Assembly: GCA_019912885.1 (NCBI GenBank)
Contig: JAIOHV010000125.1
Span: forward strand, 1-54,884
DNA length: 54,884 bases
Source of the DNA: a bacterium
GTDB lineage: Bacteria > Lernaellota > Lernaellaia > JACKCT01
Reading direction: 5' to 3'
Shown: positions 43,250-51,605 of the stretch, one piece after another
Numbering within the stretch: the stretch's first letter is position 1
Layout of the letters: each line of letters starts with the position of its first letter
The notes under the pieces: generated by a model
What the model saw: only the letters and a program-made list of their open reading frames with translations
What the model was told of the DNA's origin: nothing
Database searches by the model: none
Program-made: the position numbers and the translations under genes

Positions 43250-43833
43250 GTGCCGCCACGCTCAACGCCCTGACATCGCGGCTGTGGTCCATTGGCGCGC
43301 TCGCGCTGGGACTGCCGTTTGTCGTGCACGGGGCGTACGCGTCGAACTTCCACTCGGCCGGGATCATCGCCCAGCTCGCGCTCGTGTTCGGGGCCGCGGC
43401 CGCGCTACGTGCGCGGGCCGTTCGGCGGATTCGCGCCTTTGCGTTTGTCGCGCTTGCATCGGCGCTTGTCGCGTCGGTGGGCGTGATGTCGGACATCGGC
43501 CGCGCGGACGCGCGCCGTCGCGGGAGCGCCGCCATCGTGCAGATGCGCGAAACGCTTGCGGCCGTTCCCCCCGCACTATTCGAATCGACGCAACCGGGCG
43601 ACACCGCATATGCCGATATCCGCGCGCGGCTCGCCAGGGAGACGGGCGACGCGCGTTTGCTGCCGGCGAAAGATCCGTGGTTCGCGCGTTATCGGCTGGA
43701 CCGCGACGGCGACGCCTGGCGTCTTCGTTCGTCCGGCCCGGACCGGCGCTGGGATACGCCAGACGACCTGGCCGTCGGCGTGAGGTCCGAGTCCGGAGGC
43801 GTGGCGATTTCCGGCTCCTTGTCGCCGTCGTGA
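43246..43833 (+). CDS. Membrane protein with GspG-like C-terminal motif; start codon unresolved
   Basis: The frame encodes two or three hydrophobic segments (ALALGLPFVVHGAYAS, IIAQLALVFGAAAAL, AFAFVALASALVASVG) and a C-terminal segment KDPWFARYRL with SSGPDRRWDTPDDL, like the calcium-binding end of type II secretion pseudopilin GspG. No ATG, GTG or TTG occurs in frame before the first helix. Candidates are ATA at 43246, overlapping the SEC-C stop as ATAG with GGAAGG just upstream; CTG at 43270; or GTG at 43324 within the first helix. The coordinates given use the ATA. It lies 25 bases before the first SGNH paralogue; function is unknown. Confidence 0.55.
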   Translation: MGAATLNALTSRLWSIGALALGLPFVVHGAYASNFHSAGIIAQLALVFGAAAALRARAVRRIRAFAFVALASALVASVGVMSDIGRADARRRGSAAIVQMRETLAAVPPALFESTQPGDTAYADIRARLARETGDARLLPAKDPWFARYRLDRDGDAWRLRSSGPDRRWDTPDDLAVGVRSESGGVAISGSLSPS

Positions 43834-43858
43834 TTTCGGCGGACAGTTCCGCCCGGTC

Positions 43859-45448
43859 ATGACCGCTTCTCGCGCCTTCCGATCGATTATCGGCTTCGCG
43901 TTGCTGTTCGCGCCGGCGGGCGTCGCCTTGCTCGCGGATTCGCCGCGCGTCGTCACCGCGATCGCATGGATTTGGAGCGTCGTCGCGCTCTGCGCGGCAT
44001 GGCTGACGCGAGGACCGCGAACGCAGCGCGCCGACCGCCTCCGCGCTCTTTCGCCTCGCACGGCCATCGTCGTCGCCGCCGTCGCGGGCATGTTGATTCT
44101 TGGGAGCGTCGGCCTCATCGCCGCGAACGCGGACAACCGCGCCGCAAGCCTGCCGCTTGCCGCCGTATTTTTTGGCGTGTCGCTTCTCGCGTTCGGATTT
44201 CCGGGACTGCGCCTTCGTGTCGTCACGGCCGGCCTTGCGGGTTCTGCTCTCGCCGCGATGTTATCGATCGGCTTCATCGAACCGGAACCCGCCATCGACA
44301 TCGGACGATCGCGTGCCGGCGCGCTTGCCGCGGTTGTATTTCCTTTGGCGTTGTTTTTCGTCGTGCGTCTCCGGTATGCGTTTCGTGCATACACTCCGGT
44401 CATCTTTCTTGGGCTCGTGGGTTGCGTCGTCTTTCTCGAGGCGGGCTTGCGTCTTGACGGCGCCCTGACCGAGCCGCGCCACATGCAGCGCGACGATGGC
44501 TGGGACCGCTATCGCCGAGCGCGTCTCGGCAACGCGATTCCACCGAACGTGCTGAAGTCGCGGCCGGAGGGCTGGTCCGTCGCGCTGGGATTCACGGGTT
44601 GGCGCGATTACGGGCCGGTCGAAAAGGCGGTCGGCGTATTTCGCATCGTGGCGATCGGCGGATCGTCAACCGAGGGGCTTGGCGTCGATCGCGAGGAAGA
44701 CACGTGGCCGTATCGACTCGAACAGCAGCTCCGGGCGGAAAGCGGATCGGGCTACGAAGTCTTCAACGCGGGGCGCAGCGGCGATACGTCGTTTCAACTG
44801 CTGATGAATTTGAAGCACGAGATCGTGCGCTACGAACCCGACCTCGTCATCGTGTACGCGGGATACAACGATGCGACCCTCGGCAACGAAATCCCCGTTC
44901 GCCGCATGTTCGAGATCACGAAAAATCTGCCGTCGGACACGGACGCCGAAACCTTTCGCCGCGTCATCGCGCAGGAAGCGCGGCGGGCGCGGGCGGGCGA
45001 GTCGCCGGTCAATCGCGCCCGCGCGTGGATGTCTCGATTCGCCACGTACCGCGCGATGGCCGGGCCGATCGTGAAAGCGCGGCACGCCGCGTTGCCCGAA
45101 GCGGAAGAGGCGATGTTCGAATATCTCGAGCCGGCGGTCTCGGAAGCGGAATACGCGGAAAATCTGCGGGAGATGATCGCGATCGCCCGAGAGCGTGATT
45201 TTAAGATCGCGCTCGTCGCGGAGGCCTCGACATCCGCGGTCGAACGATATCATGCCGTCATGCGACGCACGGCAAAAGCCGAAGCCGTGCCTTTTCTTGA
45301 CGCCGTGGCCGCGCTTGGGGCGTGCGAGCGGCCGATTGGCGAGTTGCTGATCGACGACGTGCATTTCAACCCGGGCGGGGCCGCGTGTTTTGCGCGCGTG
45401 CTCGAAGCGTTTCTTGACGCCGAAAGGCTGCTGACGCCGCTTGATTGA
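43859..45448 (+). CDS. Membrane SGNH-hydrolase-like protein, paralogue 1
   Basis: The 529-residue protein has about seven N-terminal membrane helices (to residue ~200) and a C-terminal SGNH/GDSL domain: AIGGSSTEG with Ser269, FNAGRSGDTS, VIVYAGYND, and IDDVHFNPGG with the Asp/His pair. All four blocks are present, so esterase or acyl-transfer activity outside the membrane is likely. It is the first of three related genes here, close to the MBOAT set, suggesting removal or transfer of acyl groups on surface glycans. Confidence 0.85.
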   Translation: MTASRAFRSIIGFALLFAPAGVALLADSPRVVTAIAWIWSVVALCAAWLTRGPRTQRADRLRALSPRTAIVVAAVAGMLILGSVGLIAANADNRAASLPLAAVFFGVSLLAFGFPGLRLRVVTAGLAGSALAAMLSIGFIEPEPAIDIGRSRAGALAAVVFPLALFFVVRLRYAFRAYTPVIFLGLVGCVVFLEAGLRLDGALTEPRHMQRDDGWDRYRRARLGNAIPPNVLKSRPEGWSVALGFTGWRDYGPVEKAVGVFRIVAIGGSSTEGLGVDREEDTWPYRLEQQLRAESGSGYEVFNAGRSGDTSFQLLMNLKHEIVRYEPDLVIVYAGYNDATLGNEIPVRRMFEITKNLPSDTDAETFRRVIAQEARRARAGESPVNRARAWMSRFATYRAMAGPIVKARHAALPEAEEAMFEYLEPAVSEAEYAENLREMIAIARERDFKIALVAEASTSAVERYHAVMRRTAKAEAVPFLDAVAALGACERPIGELLIDDVHFNPGGAACFARVLEAFLDAERLLTPLD

Positions 45449-45501
45449 CCCCCCTGATTGCGAAATGATGCCCGTAACGTTTGATGGAAGGAGAACGATT
45501 G

Positions 45502-45843
45502 ATGTCAAAGGGTGTTGTTTGTATCGCGGCGTATCGGCCGCGCGAGGGCAAGGAAAACGAGTTGAAAATGCTGCTCGGGCAGCATCTTCCGCTTTTGCGC
45601 AAGGAAGGCTTTGCCACGCTGCGTCCGCCTTTGTACCTGCGCTCGAACGCCGACGGCGCGTGGATGGAGATCTTCGAGTGGGTGGAGGAAACTTCCGGCG
45701 ACAAGGCCAACGAAAATCCCGCGGTGAAAGCGCTGTGGAATCGCATGGCGGAAGCCGCCGAGTTCATTCCGATGAACGCGCTTGCGGAGGCCGGAATGCC
45801 GTTCCCGCGTTTCGAGCCGATGCACGGAGTGGTTTGCAAGTAG
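45502..45843 (+). CDS. Small ABM-like dimeric alpha/beta-barrel protein
   Basis: The 113-residue protein reads VCIAAYRPREGKENELKMLL, the usual opening of antibiotic-biosynthesis-monooxygenase/dimeric alpha-beta barrel proteins, with EIFEWVEETSGDK in the middle. The ATG at 45502 was chosen because GGAAGGAG lies eight bases upstream; a longer TTG frame would begin before that site. It sits between two SGNH paralogues with no obvious functional tie. A monooxygenase or stress role cannot be fixed from sequence. Confidence 0.8.
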   Translation: MSKGVVCIAAYRPREGKENELKMLLGQHLPLLRKEGFATLRPPLYLRSNADGAWMEIFEWVEETSGDKANENPAVKALWNRMAEAAEFIPMNALAEAGMPFPRFEPMHGVVCK

Positions 45844-45901
45844 TCTCGCCGACACCCACGCCGCCGCCGGCCCGTTCCGGTTCGCGCCGTTTGCCACGCG
45901 C

Positions 45902-47539
45902 ATGAACGGCGGCGCGCGCCGGCTGGCGGCGCCTTTGGGGAGCAGTGCGGCGGTTCTGCTATTCGCTTTCGCCGCGGGTTTGGCGCGGCGCTTTCTTTTT
46001 GCGCCGGCGGATGATGAAAGCGCGTTTGTTTTTATCGATCGTATCGCCGGCGCGCTACTGGTCTGCCTCGCCGCGGGCATCTTTGAGCGTTTCGTCATCA
46101 CGAAGGACGCGCCCATTCCCGGCGGACCAACGGCGCTTTTCGTACCGCTATTTCTCGTTGCGGCGCAGGATCCGCCGCCCATCGTCGCGGCCATCTTCGG
46201 CGCCTGGACGGCCACGGCCCTTGTCGTGCGCTGGTTTGATATTCGGCGCGACCCCGAGGGCGGTCGGCGCGCAGGCATCGCCGTTTGGGCATCGATCCTC
46301 GTTGCGTTCGCCGTGTTGTCGTTCGCATTCGTTGACAACGACGATCCGGTGCGGGCCTGGCGATCGCGCGCGGGCATTTTTGTTGCCGTCATGCCCGCGG
46401 TCGCGGCATATGCCTTGTTCCGGCGGCGGCATTCGATCGCTTGGCCGCAGGCCGTGCTGCTCCTGGCCGTTATCGCGTCGATCGTGTCCTTCGAAGCCGG
46501 CCTGCGCATCGACGGGTACTTTTCGGAGTTGCGCCACGTGATGCCGGCGAACGACGGCGAAGGGGGGGCCATCATTTTCGGTAACCCGATCCCGGCGGGT
46601 GTCCTGAAATTGCAGCCGGGAGGATGGCATGTTCGCCTGGGCTTGAGCCATCGTTGGCGCGAACAGGTGCCGTCGATAGTGAAGGGGCGCAACGTCTTTC
46701 GCATCGTCGCGCTTGGCAGTTCCTCGACGAAGGGTGACGGGATCGATCGCGAGCAGGATACCTGGCCGTGGATCCTTCAGGAGCGATTGCGCGGGCGCGG
46801 AAGCGGACGCACCATCGAGGTGTTGAACGCCGGGCAAAGCGCGGCGACGTCGTTTCACATGCTCATGAATCTGGAGCACGAGATTGTTCGTTACAAGCCC
46901 GACCTTGTGATCGTTTACGCCGGCTACAACGACACGGCTTACGGCAGTGAGCTTTCCGCGCGACGTCTGTTTGAAATCGCGGCGAAACTGGGCCCGGATA
47001 TCTCCGCCGAAGATTATCGCCGCGTCATCGCGGACGAAATGGCGCGATCGAGCGAACGGGGAAAGGCCATCCGTCGAATGGGGATATGGTTGAACGAATT
47101 TTCCACGTATCGCCTGATGGCCCGATTCGTCACCGGCATGCGAAACACGATGATGCCGGCGCCAAGCGTGGCGGTGTTGGACCATCTGCCGCAATCGGTT
47201 TCCGAAACGGAGTTTGGTGAAAATCTCGGCGAGATGGCCGCCATCGCGCGCGCGCACGGGTTCGCCATCGTTTTCGCGGCCGAGGCATCCGTTCCCGGAC
47301 TTCCGCGTTATCAATCGGTCATGCGGCGCGTGGCAAACGAAACCGGGACACCTTTTCTGGATGCGCGATCCGGGGTGGGGAGATGCGGCAAGCTGTTTGA
47401 CGAGCTGTTTCTGGATGACGTCCATTTGACGGCCGCCGGGCACGCGTGCCTGGCGGAGATCCTCGATTGCTTTCTCGTCGAGCACGGCCTTGTCGCGGAC
47501 GCGGGTGTCATTGCGCGACGGGAGGCGGTTTTGCCGTGA
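45902..47539 (+). CDS. Membrane SGNH-hydrolase-like protein, paralogue 2
   Basis: The 545-residue protein shares the architecture of paralogue 1: about seven N-terminal helices, then ALGSSSTKG with the probable nucleophile Ser274, LNAGQSAATS, VIVYAGYND and LDDVHLTAAGH. In block II the conserved SGDTS of paralogue 1 reads SAATS, so the oxyanion-hole glycine may be lost. The ATG at 45902 follows the ABM-like stop by 58 bases. The stop overlaps paralogue 3 (GTGA). Confidence 0.85.
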   Translation: MNGGARRLAAPLGSSAAVLLFAFAAGLARRFLFAPADDESAFVFIDRIAGALLVCLAAGIFERFVITKDAPIPGGPTALFVPLFLVAAQDPPPIVAAIFGAWTATALVVRWFDIRRDPEGGRRAGIAVWASILVAFAVLSFAFVDNDDPVRAWRSRAGIFVAVMPAVAAYALFRRRHSIAWPQAVLLLAVIASIVSFEAGLRIDGYFSELRHVMPANDGEGGAIIFGNPIPAGVLKLQPGGWHVRLGLSHRWREQVPSIVKGRNVFRIVALGSSSTKGDGIDREQDTWPWILQERLRGRGSGRTIEVLNAGQSAATSFHMLMNLEHEIVRYKPDLVIVYAGYNDTAYGSELSARRLFEIAAKLGPDISAEDYRRVIADEMARSSERGKAIRRMGIWLNEFSTYRLMARFVTGMRNTMMPAPSVAVLDHLPQSVSETEFGENLGEMAAIARAHGFAIVFAAEASVPGLPRYQSVMRRVANETGTPFLDARSGVGRCGKLFDELFLDDVHLTAAGHACLAEILDCFLVEHGLVADAGVIARREAVLP

Positions 47540-49704
47540 AACGCGTGGTCCCGACACTTGCGGTCCTCGTTGCCGGCGCGCTCGCGGGCATCGCCCTGGC
47601 ACTTCTACTGCGTAATCCGATCACAGCGACGCATGGCGCGGGCTATGCCCTCCACGGGGAGATCGGCGGGCGGGCCGGCGAGATCGTCCTTCACGCGGGC
47701 GCGCGGATCGAGGTGCCCTTTCCCGACGATGTTCGCCGGGGAAAGTCGGCGATCCTCGCGTTTCGCCCGCATAACGAGGCGCCGGCCGCGTGGTCGCTCG
47801 TGGCGAAAACCGGCGACGGCGAAATCCTCGTTCTGGTCGATGAGGAGCACGAGGGAAACGTGTTCGACGCCGTGCTTGCGGGCCTTGTCGAAATCGGCTT
47901 CGAGCATGGGATCATCACCGTTTCGATGGACGGAGATCCGCGCATCGAACGTCATCGGGATTTGGCGGATATCGCGTCCGTGTCGCTTCAGGCCGACGCC
48001 GGCGAGTTGCGCCTGCGCGCGGTGTCGCTTGTCGCCGCGGATTGGGGCGCGGGCGGGATTCCGGATTTCCGGGTTGTCGCGCACGACGAGTTCGAGGCGG
48101 TCTGGCCGTCCGGCGGGAGGCTCGCGATTTTCGCGCTGGCCGGTCTTGCGTTTGCCGCGCTGACGATGCTGGTCGAAGGCCGGTTGACGCAATCGTTCGC
48201 ATCCGTCGCGTCCGCGAGACTCAGCCAGATCTTTTCTTTTGGCGTTCTGGCGTTGGGCCTGCACCTTTGCCGCACGGCGCTCGCGCTCGAAGGGGGGGAG
48301 CTTTTTGTAGGGGCGATATTCGGCTACTTGCGATTGCGTTTTGTGCTCGCGCGCTCGGGGCTCGCGGCGCCGGAAAACGCGCCGGCCATCGGGCGCTTTC
48401 TTCTGCCGTTGTTTGCGCTCGCCGGAGCCTTTGGCGCGTTTCGCGCGGCCTCGAGCGGAGACACGGATGTCGAGGATTCTTTTTTTCTCGTCTTCGTCGC
48501 CGCCGCGATTCCGTTCGCGCTTGCGCGTCTGTACGCGCGGCTCACGGATACGTCGTTCGAGCGTGGGCGCCGCGCGATGGGGTTGGCGACCGTCCCGCTC
48601 GCGTTCACGGCTCTGACGTCGCTCGCGTGGGTGTTCGCGTTGCCGGCGCTCGGGTGGCCGGCGCTCGCGTCGCGCGATCGAATGCGCCACGCGGGTCCGC
48701 TCATCCTCGGATTTTCCCTGCTTCTCATCCCTGGCCTCGAGATTGTCACGCGGACAACCATTCCGCCGACGCAGTGGGCGCCCGGCGCCGTCTCCGACGA
48801 ATTCGTCGCCGACGAAGGCCCGCTGTTTTTCATGCCGAAAAACCTTCTTCAGTTCGTACCCCGGCACGCGCACTCCTGGAACTATCGCGTCGAGGCGACG
48901 GATTTTCGCGGCAATACGGTCGCCGTCGAGAAACCGAAGGACGTTTATCGCATCATGGTCATCGGCGGCTCGAACGTGTGGGGCGACGGGCTCGATCGCG
49001 CCGACCAGGCTTTTCCCGCGCGCCTGGAAATCCGACTTAACGAAAGATTCGGCGGCGGATTCGAGGTGCTGAACGGCGGCGTTCGCGGATACAACAGCTT
49101 TCAGGTGATGGTACTTTTCACGCGGTACGCCTACCGCTTTGAGCCGGACCTCGTCGTCATGTACATGAACCGCAACGACGTCGATTCGCGCGAGGGCGTG
49201 TATCGGCTGCGCGAATTGCTCGAAGACGGGGCGTCCGCCGCGGCGACCCGCGAAGCGGGGCAATACCTTCGGAAACTGGCCTTTTACAACGTCGCGGTGC
49301 GCCGATTCGAGCGAGCCCGCCATGAGTTTCCGCTCCTTGCGAAAACGCAGTCCCTGGCGCTCGTGAACACGAATCCTCCGGAGGACACGAAGGAAAACTA
49401 CCGCGACATCATCCGCAAGGCGCGCCGGATCGGCGCGAAGGTCGCTTTCGTCAGCGAATATTGGGGCGAGGTCCGGAGGCTTACGGCGGACGAGGGTCCC
49501 TTTCATGACGTTCGGCGGGCGACTCGCGAGTTGGTCAAGGAGGAGGATGTGCCGTATTTCGACGCTTTCAAGGCGTTTTACGGCAACTACCCCTTCCACG
49601 AGGTCATTTTGCCGCACGATCACGTCCACATGACGCCGCAAGGGCACGACATCCTGGCCGGAATGCTCGTGGATTTTCTGTCGAACGAGAGGCTTCTCGA
49701 ATGA
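47536..49704 (+). CDS. Membrane SGNH-hydrolase-like protein, paralogue 3 with extra N-terminal domain
   Basis: The 722-residue protein begins with a single helix (residues ~5-25), an extra soluble domain (~30-200), then about seven helices and a C-terminal SGNH domain: VIGGSNVWGDG with Ser479, LNGGVRGYNS, VVMYMNRND, and HDHVHMTPQGH. It is longer and more divergent than its two neighbours. The start is GTG at 47536, overlapping the preceding stop. The extra domain has no family I recognise and may bind the substrate glycan. Confidence 0.82.
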   Translation: MKRVVPTLAVLVAGALAGIALALLLRNPITATHGAGYALHGEIGGRAGEIVLHAGARIEVPFPDDVRRGKSAILAFRPHNEAPAAWSLVAKTGDGEILVLVDEEHEGNVFDAVLAGLVEIGFEHGIITVSMDGDPRIERHRDLADIASVSLQADAGELRLRAVSLVAADWGAGGIPDFRVVAHDEFEAVWPSGGRLAIFALAGLAFAALTMLVEGRLTQSFASVASARLSQIFSFGVLALGLHLCRTALALEGGELFVGAIFGYLRLRFVLARSGLAAPENAPAIGRFLLPLFALAGAFGAFRAASSGDTDVEDSFFLVFVAAAIPFALARLYARLTDTSFERGRRAMGLATVPLAFTALTSLAWVFALPALGWPALASRDRMRHAGPLILGFSLLLIPGLEIVTRTTIPPTQWAPGAVSDEFVADEGPLFFMPKNLLQFVPRHAHSWNYRVEATDFRGNTVAVEKPKDVYRIMVIGGSNVWGDGLDRADQAFPARLEIRLNERFGGGFEVLNGGVRGYNSFQVMVLFTRYAYRFEPDLVVMYMNRNDVDSREGVYRLRELLEDGASAAATREAGQYLRKLAFYNVAVRRFERARHEFPLLAKTQSLALVNTNPPEDTKENYRDIIRKARRIGAKVAFVSEYWGEVRRLTADEGPFHDVRRATRELVKEEDVPYFDAFKAFYGNYPFHEVILPHDHVHMTPQGHDILAGMLVDFLSNERLLE

Positions 49705-49818
49705 GGGAGCCGGCAACGCGGGCGATTCCGTTTGATCCGCACGTGCCGGCGACCGGATCGGCTCACGAATCGATTCTCATCCCGTTCGCGCGGCGTACCG
49801 ATACGTAAGAACGAGAGG

Positions 49819-49832
49819 GGCCTGTCGAGGCC
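49819..49832 (+). other. Small perfect hairpin just before the flagellar-rod-like gene
   Basis: GGCCT, loop GTCG, AGGCC, then AAGAAAAAA and the ATG at 49842. No Shine-Dalgarno lies between hairpin and start, so the hairpin may affect translation, or the match may be accidental. Confidence 0.25.
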
Positions 49833-49841
49833 AAGAAAAAA

Positions 49842-50063
49842 ATGCACGTATCCATCATGGATAACGCCCTCCGCGGCATGCAGCGGTCCTGGAACCTGCT
49901 TGATCGAGCCGCCCGCTCGATCGCGAAATCGAACGGCCAGGACGAGAACCTGGTCAGCAATGTCGTCGATCTGAAGGTCGCCAAAGTGATGCACAAGGCG
50001 AATGTCGAGGTGCTGAAAACCGGCGACGAGATGACGGGCACGATCGTCGATATCGTGGCGTAA
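49842..50063 (+). CDS. Miniature flagellar rod/hook-like protein
   Basis: The 73-residue protein looks like the two terminal helices of axial flagellar proteins (FlgB/FlgC/FlgE) with the centre deleted. The N-terminus NALRGMQRSWNLLDRAARSI resembles the rod N-terminal motif. The C-terminus DLKVAKVMHKANVEVLKTGD followed by EMTGTIVDIVA resembles the ANxKVIxTxDEMLGTLLDI motif. No other flagellar gene is present in the window. Whether it joins a basal body or is an unrelated coiled coil is open. ATG 49857 is an alternative start. Confidence 0.6.
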   Translation: MHVSIMDNALRGMQRSWNLLDRAARSIAKSNGQDENLVSNVVDLKVAKVMHKANVEVLKTGDEMTGTIVDIVA

Positions 50064-50196
50064 CGAAGGCGGCCCCGCGGCGCGAAGCGCCGTACCCTTT
50101 TCATCGCGCCCGATCCTCCCGCACAATGAACGCATGCCGGGCAACGACGAAAAGCCCTGGGTGGGCGTATGTCATCGGACGCGGGGGACAATGGGA

Positions 50197-50829
50197 ATGG
50201 CGCGCGCGCGGCGCATTCACGACGCCATGTCCGCGCACTTCGGGCCGCTTTCCTGGTGGCCAGGGGAGACGCCGTTCGAGGTGTGCGTCGGAGCGATTCT
50301 GACGCAAAACACCGCGTGGTCGAACGTCGAGCGTGCGATCGCGAATCTGAAGGACGCCGAGATGCTGACGATCGACGGCATCGCGGACGCGCGACTACCG
50401 ACGCTCGCGAAACTCATCCGGCCTTCGGGCTATTTCAATCAGAAGGCTGTGCGTCTGCGCCATTTCGCGCGATGGGTGCGTGACAAATACGGAAACGTGG
50501 AGGCGATGCGCGGCGAGGATCCGGCGCGGTTGCGCGCGGAGCTGCTCGCGCTTTCCGGCATCGGCCCGGAGACGGCGGATTCGATGCTGCTCTACGCCAT
50601 GGACATGCCGATCTTCGTCGTCGACGCGTACACAAAACGCATCTTCCACCGAAAGGGCGCGTTTGATGAGGGCGTCCGTTACGGCGAGGTGCAGGACGCG
50701 TTTCATGGGTGGTTTTCGCCCGATCGCGCCCTCTACAACGAATATCACGCGCAGATCGTGAACCTGGGCAAGGACTACTGCAAAAAGACGCGTCCGCGCT
50801 GCGAGGATTGTCCCATCCGGGGGCTCTAG
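50197..50829 (+). CDS. Endonuclease III-like DNA glycosylase lacking the fourth cluster cysteine
   Basis: The 210-residue protein is an HhH-GPD glycosylase: GAILTQNTAWSNVERAI, the hairpin LSGIGPETADSMLLYA, and catalytic Asp in VVDAYTKRIF. The helix-hairpin-helix lysine of bifunctional Nth is Glu here, as expected for this subgroup. The iron-sulfur motif CX6CX2CX5C shows Cys195, Cys202 and Cys205, but the fourth position, residue 211, is the TAG stop. The ATG at 50197 was preferred because GGGGGA lies eight bases upstream and the family N-terminus matches; ATG 50134 and 50191 are also in frame. The TAG overlaps the stop of the convergent gene through a shared CTAG. Confidence 0.85.
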   Translation: MARARRIHDAMSAHFGPLSWWPGETPFEVCVGAILTQNTAWSNVERAIANLKDAEMLTIDGIADARLPTLAKLIRPSGYFNQKAVRLRHFARWVRDKYGNVEAMRGEDPARLRAELLALSGIGPETADSMLLYAMDMPIFVVDAYTKRIFHRKGAFDEGVRYGEVQDAFHGWFSPDRALYNEYHAQIVNLGKDYCKKTRPRCEDCPIRGL

Positions 50830-51290
50830 GGCTTCTGGGGCGGGAAGTCCTCGGCGGTCGCGCGCTCCCACGATCCGGAGCCGGTTCGATCGATCTCCGT
50901 ATAGAGCGGCCGATCCGCCTCCACGTCGCGAACGATGCGGCGCTCATACCTTCCGTCGACGTCCATGTCACGGTACACGACCGCGAGCCGTCCCTGCTCA
51001 TCGTATTCGCCGCGAATGTTCCACGCGCCGTCGTTGTCGGTGTCCGTCAGGGTCTCGCGCAGCACGCCGGCCACGTAATATTCCTCGTAGTCGATGTTGC
51101 CGTCGTAATTTCGATCCTTCTTGAAATGGACAAGCTCGCCGGACAGCCTGTACTGGAACCACTCGTCGGGATTGCCGTCGTTGTTCTTGTCGAACTTCGG
51201 CGCCAGGCGGTCACGGACGATCAGACCAATGAAAACGACGAGCGCCGCGACCACGAGGATACTGACAAGGAGCGAAGCTTTTTTATTCAT
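50826..51290 (-). CDS. Membrane-anchored protein with EF-hand-like Asp-rich loops
   Basis: The 154-residue protein has an N-terminal signal anchor (LLVSILVVAALVVFIGLIV) and four Asp-rich loops at regular spacing: DKNNDGNPDE, DRNYDGNIDY, DTDNDGAWN and DMDVDGRYE. They match the DxDxDG calcium-binding signature of EF-hands, dockerins and thrombospondin-3 repeats. It is probably an extracytoplasmic calcium-binding protein; no enzyme motif is present. The ATG at 51290 begins the signal anchor; ATG 51299 would add MPA. It is convergent with the endonuclease-like gene. Confidence 0.72.
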   Translation of the reverse strand: MNKKASLLVSILVVAALVVFIGLIVRDRLAPKFDKNNDGNPDEWFQYRLSGELVHFKKDRNYDGNIDYEEYYVAGVLRETLTDTDNDGAWNIRGEYDEQGRLAVVYRDMDVDGRYERRIVRDVEADRPLYTEIDRTGSGSWERATAEDFPPQKP

Positions 51291-51425
51291 GGCCGGCATT
51301 CTGGGTAAACCGCTCGTGTCAGGCAAGCCGCGCGCGAGGCGGCGGACCATTGGATAAAATCGACACGATGGACCGGATGTCCATCGTTGACCCGTTGATG
51401 TGAGCGCGCAGCGACGCGATCGCCA

Positions 51426-51478
51426 AGCAGCCATCAGCGTTCAGCGTTCTGCCTTCAGCTTTCAGCCTTCGGTGTTCG
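51426..51478. repeat. TCAGC(C/G)TT simple-repeat tract
   Basis: A degenerate array of TTCAGCGTTC/TTCAGCTTTC units lies in the 315-base gap before the MBL gene. In translation it reads AFSFQPS, another recurrent filler pattern. No gene is supported in the gap. Confidence 0.6.
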
Positions 51479-51487
51479 AACCGTTTC

Positions 51488-51516
51488 TTGAAGCGCTCCG
51501 TGGCATCGCCTAGGAT
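51488..51516 (+). promoter_or_regulatory. Candidate promoter for the MBL-mce-thiolase genes
   Basis: TTGAAG (51488-51493), a 17-base spacer and TAGGAT (51511-51516) are present. About 90 bases of leader would follow, including a T8 run and a CCCCG/CGGGG inverted repeat that may cover the ribosome-binding site. Confidence 0.35.
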
Positions 51517-51605
51517 CGGGGCGAAGGGGCTTTCGGCCGAACGGGGGCGGCCGGCGCCGTCGTCTCTTTTTTTTCTTATCCCCGGGGCGCGCGGGGGGAT
51601 ATCCC

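Noticed and set aside
47605-49716. Long minus-strand frame opposite the third SGNH paralogue
   Set aside because: Low-complexity Arg/Glu-rich composition with no domain. The plus strand has conserved SGNH blocks.
50827-50829. Readthrough or recoding of the TAG at the end of the endonuclease-like gene
   Set aside because: The following codons encode no cysteine or family sequence, and no recoding signal is visible. Truncation is simpler.
51540-51575. Terminator with T8 run before the MBL gene
   Set aside because: The stem preceding the T-run is only about four pairs and seven bases away, and no plus-strand gene immediately upstream needs it.
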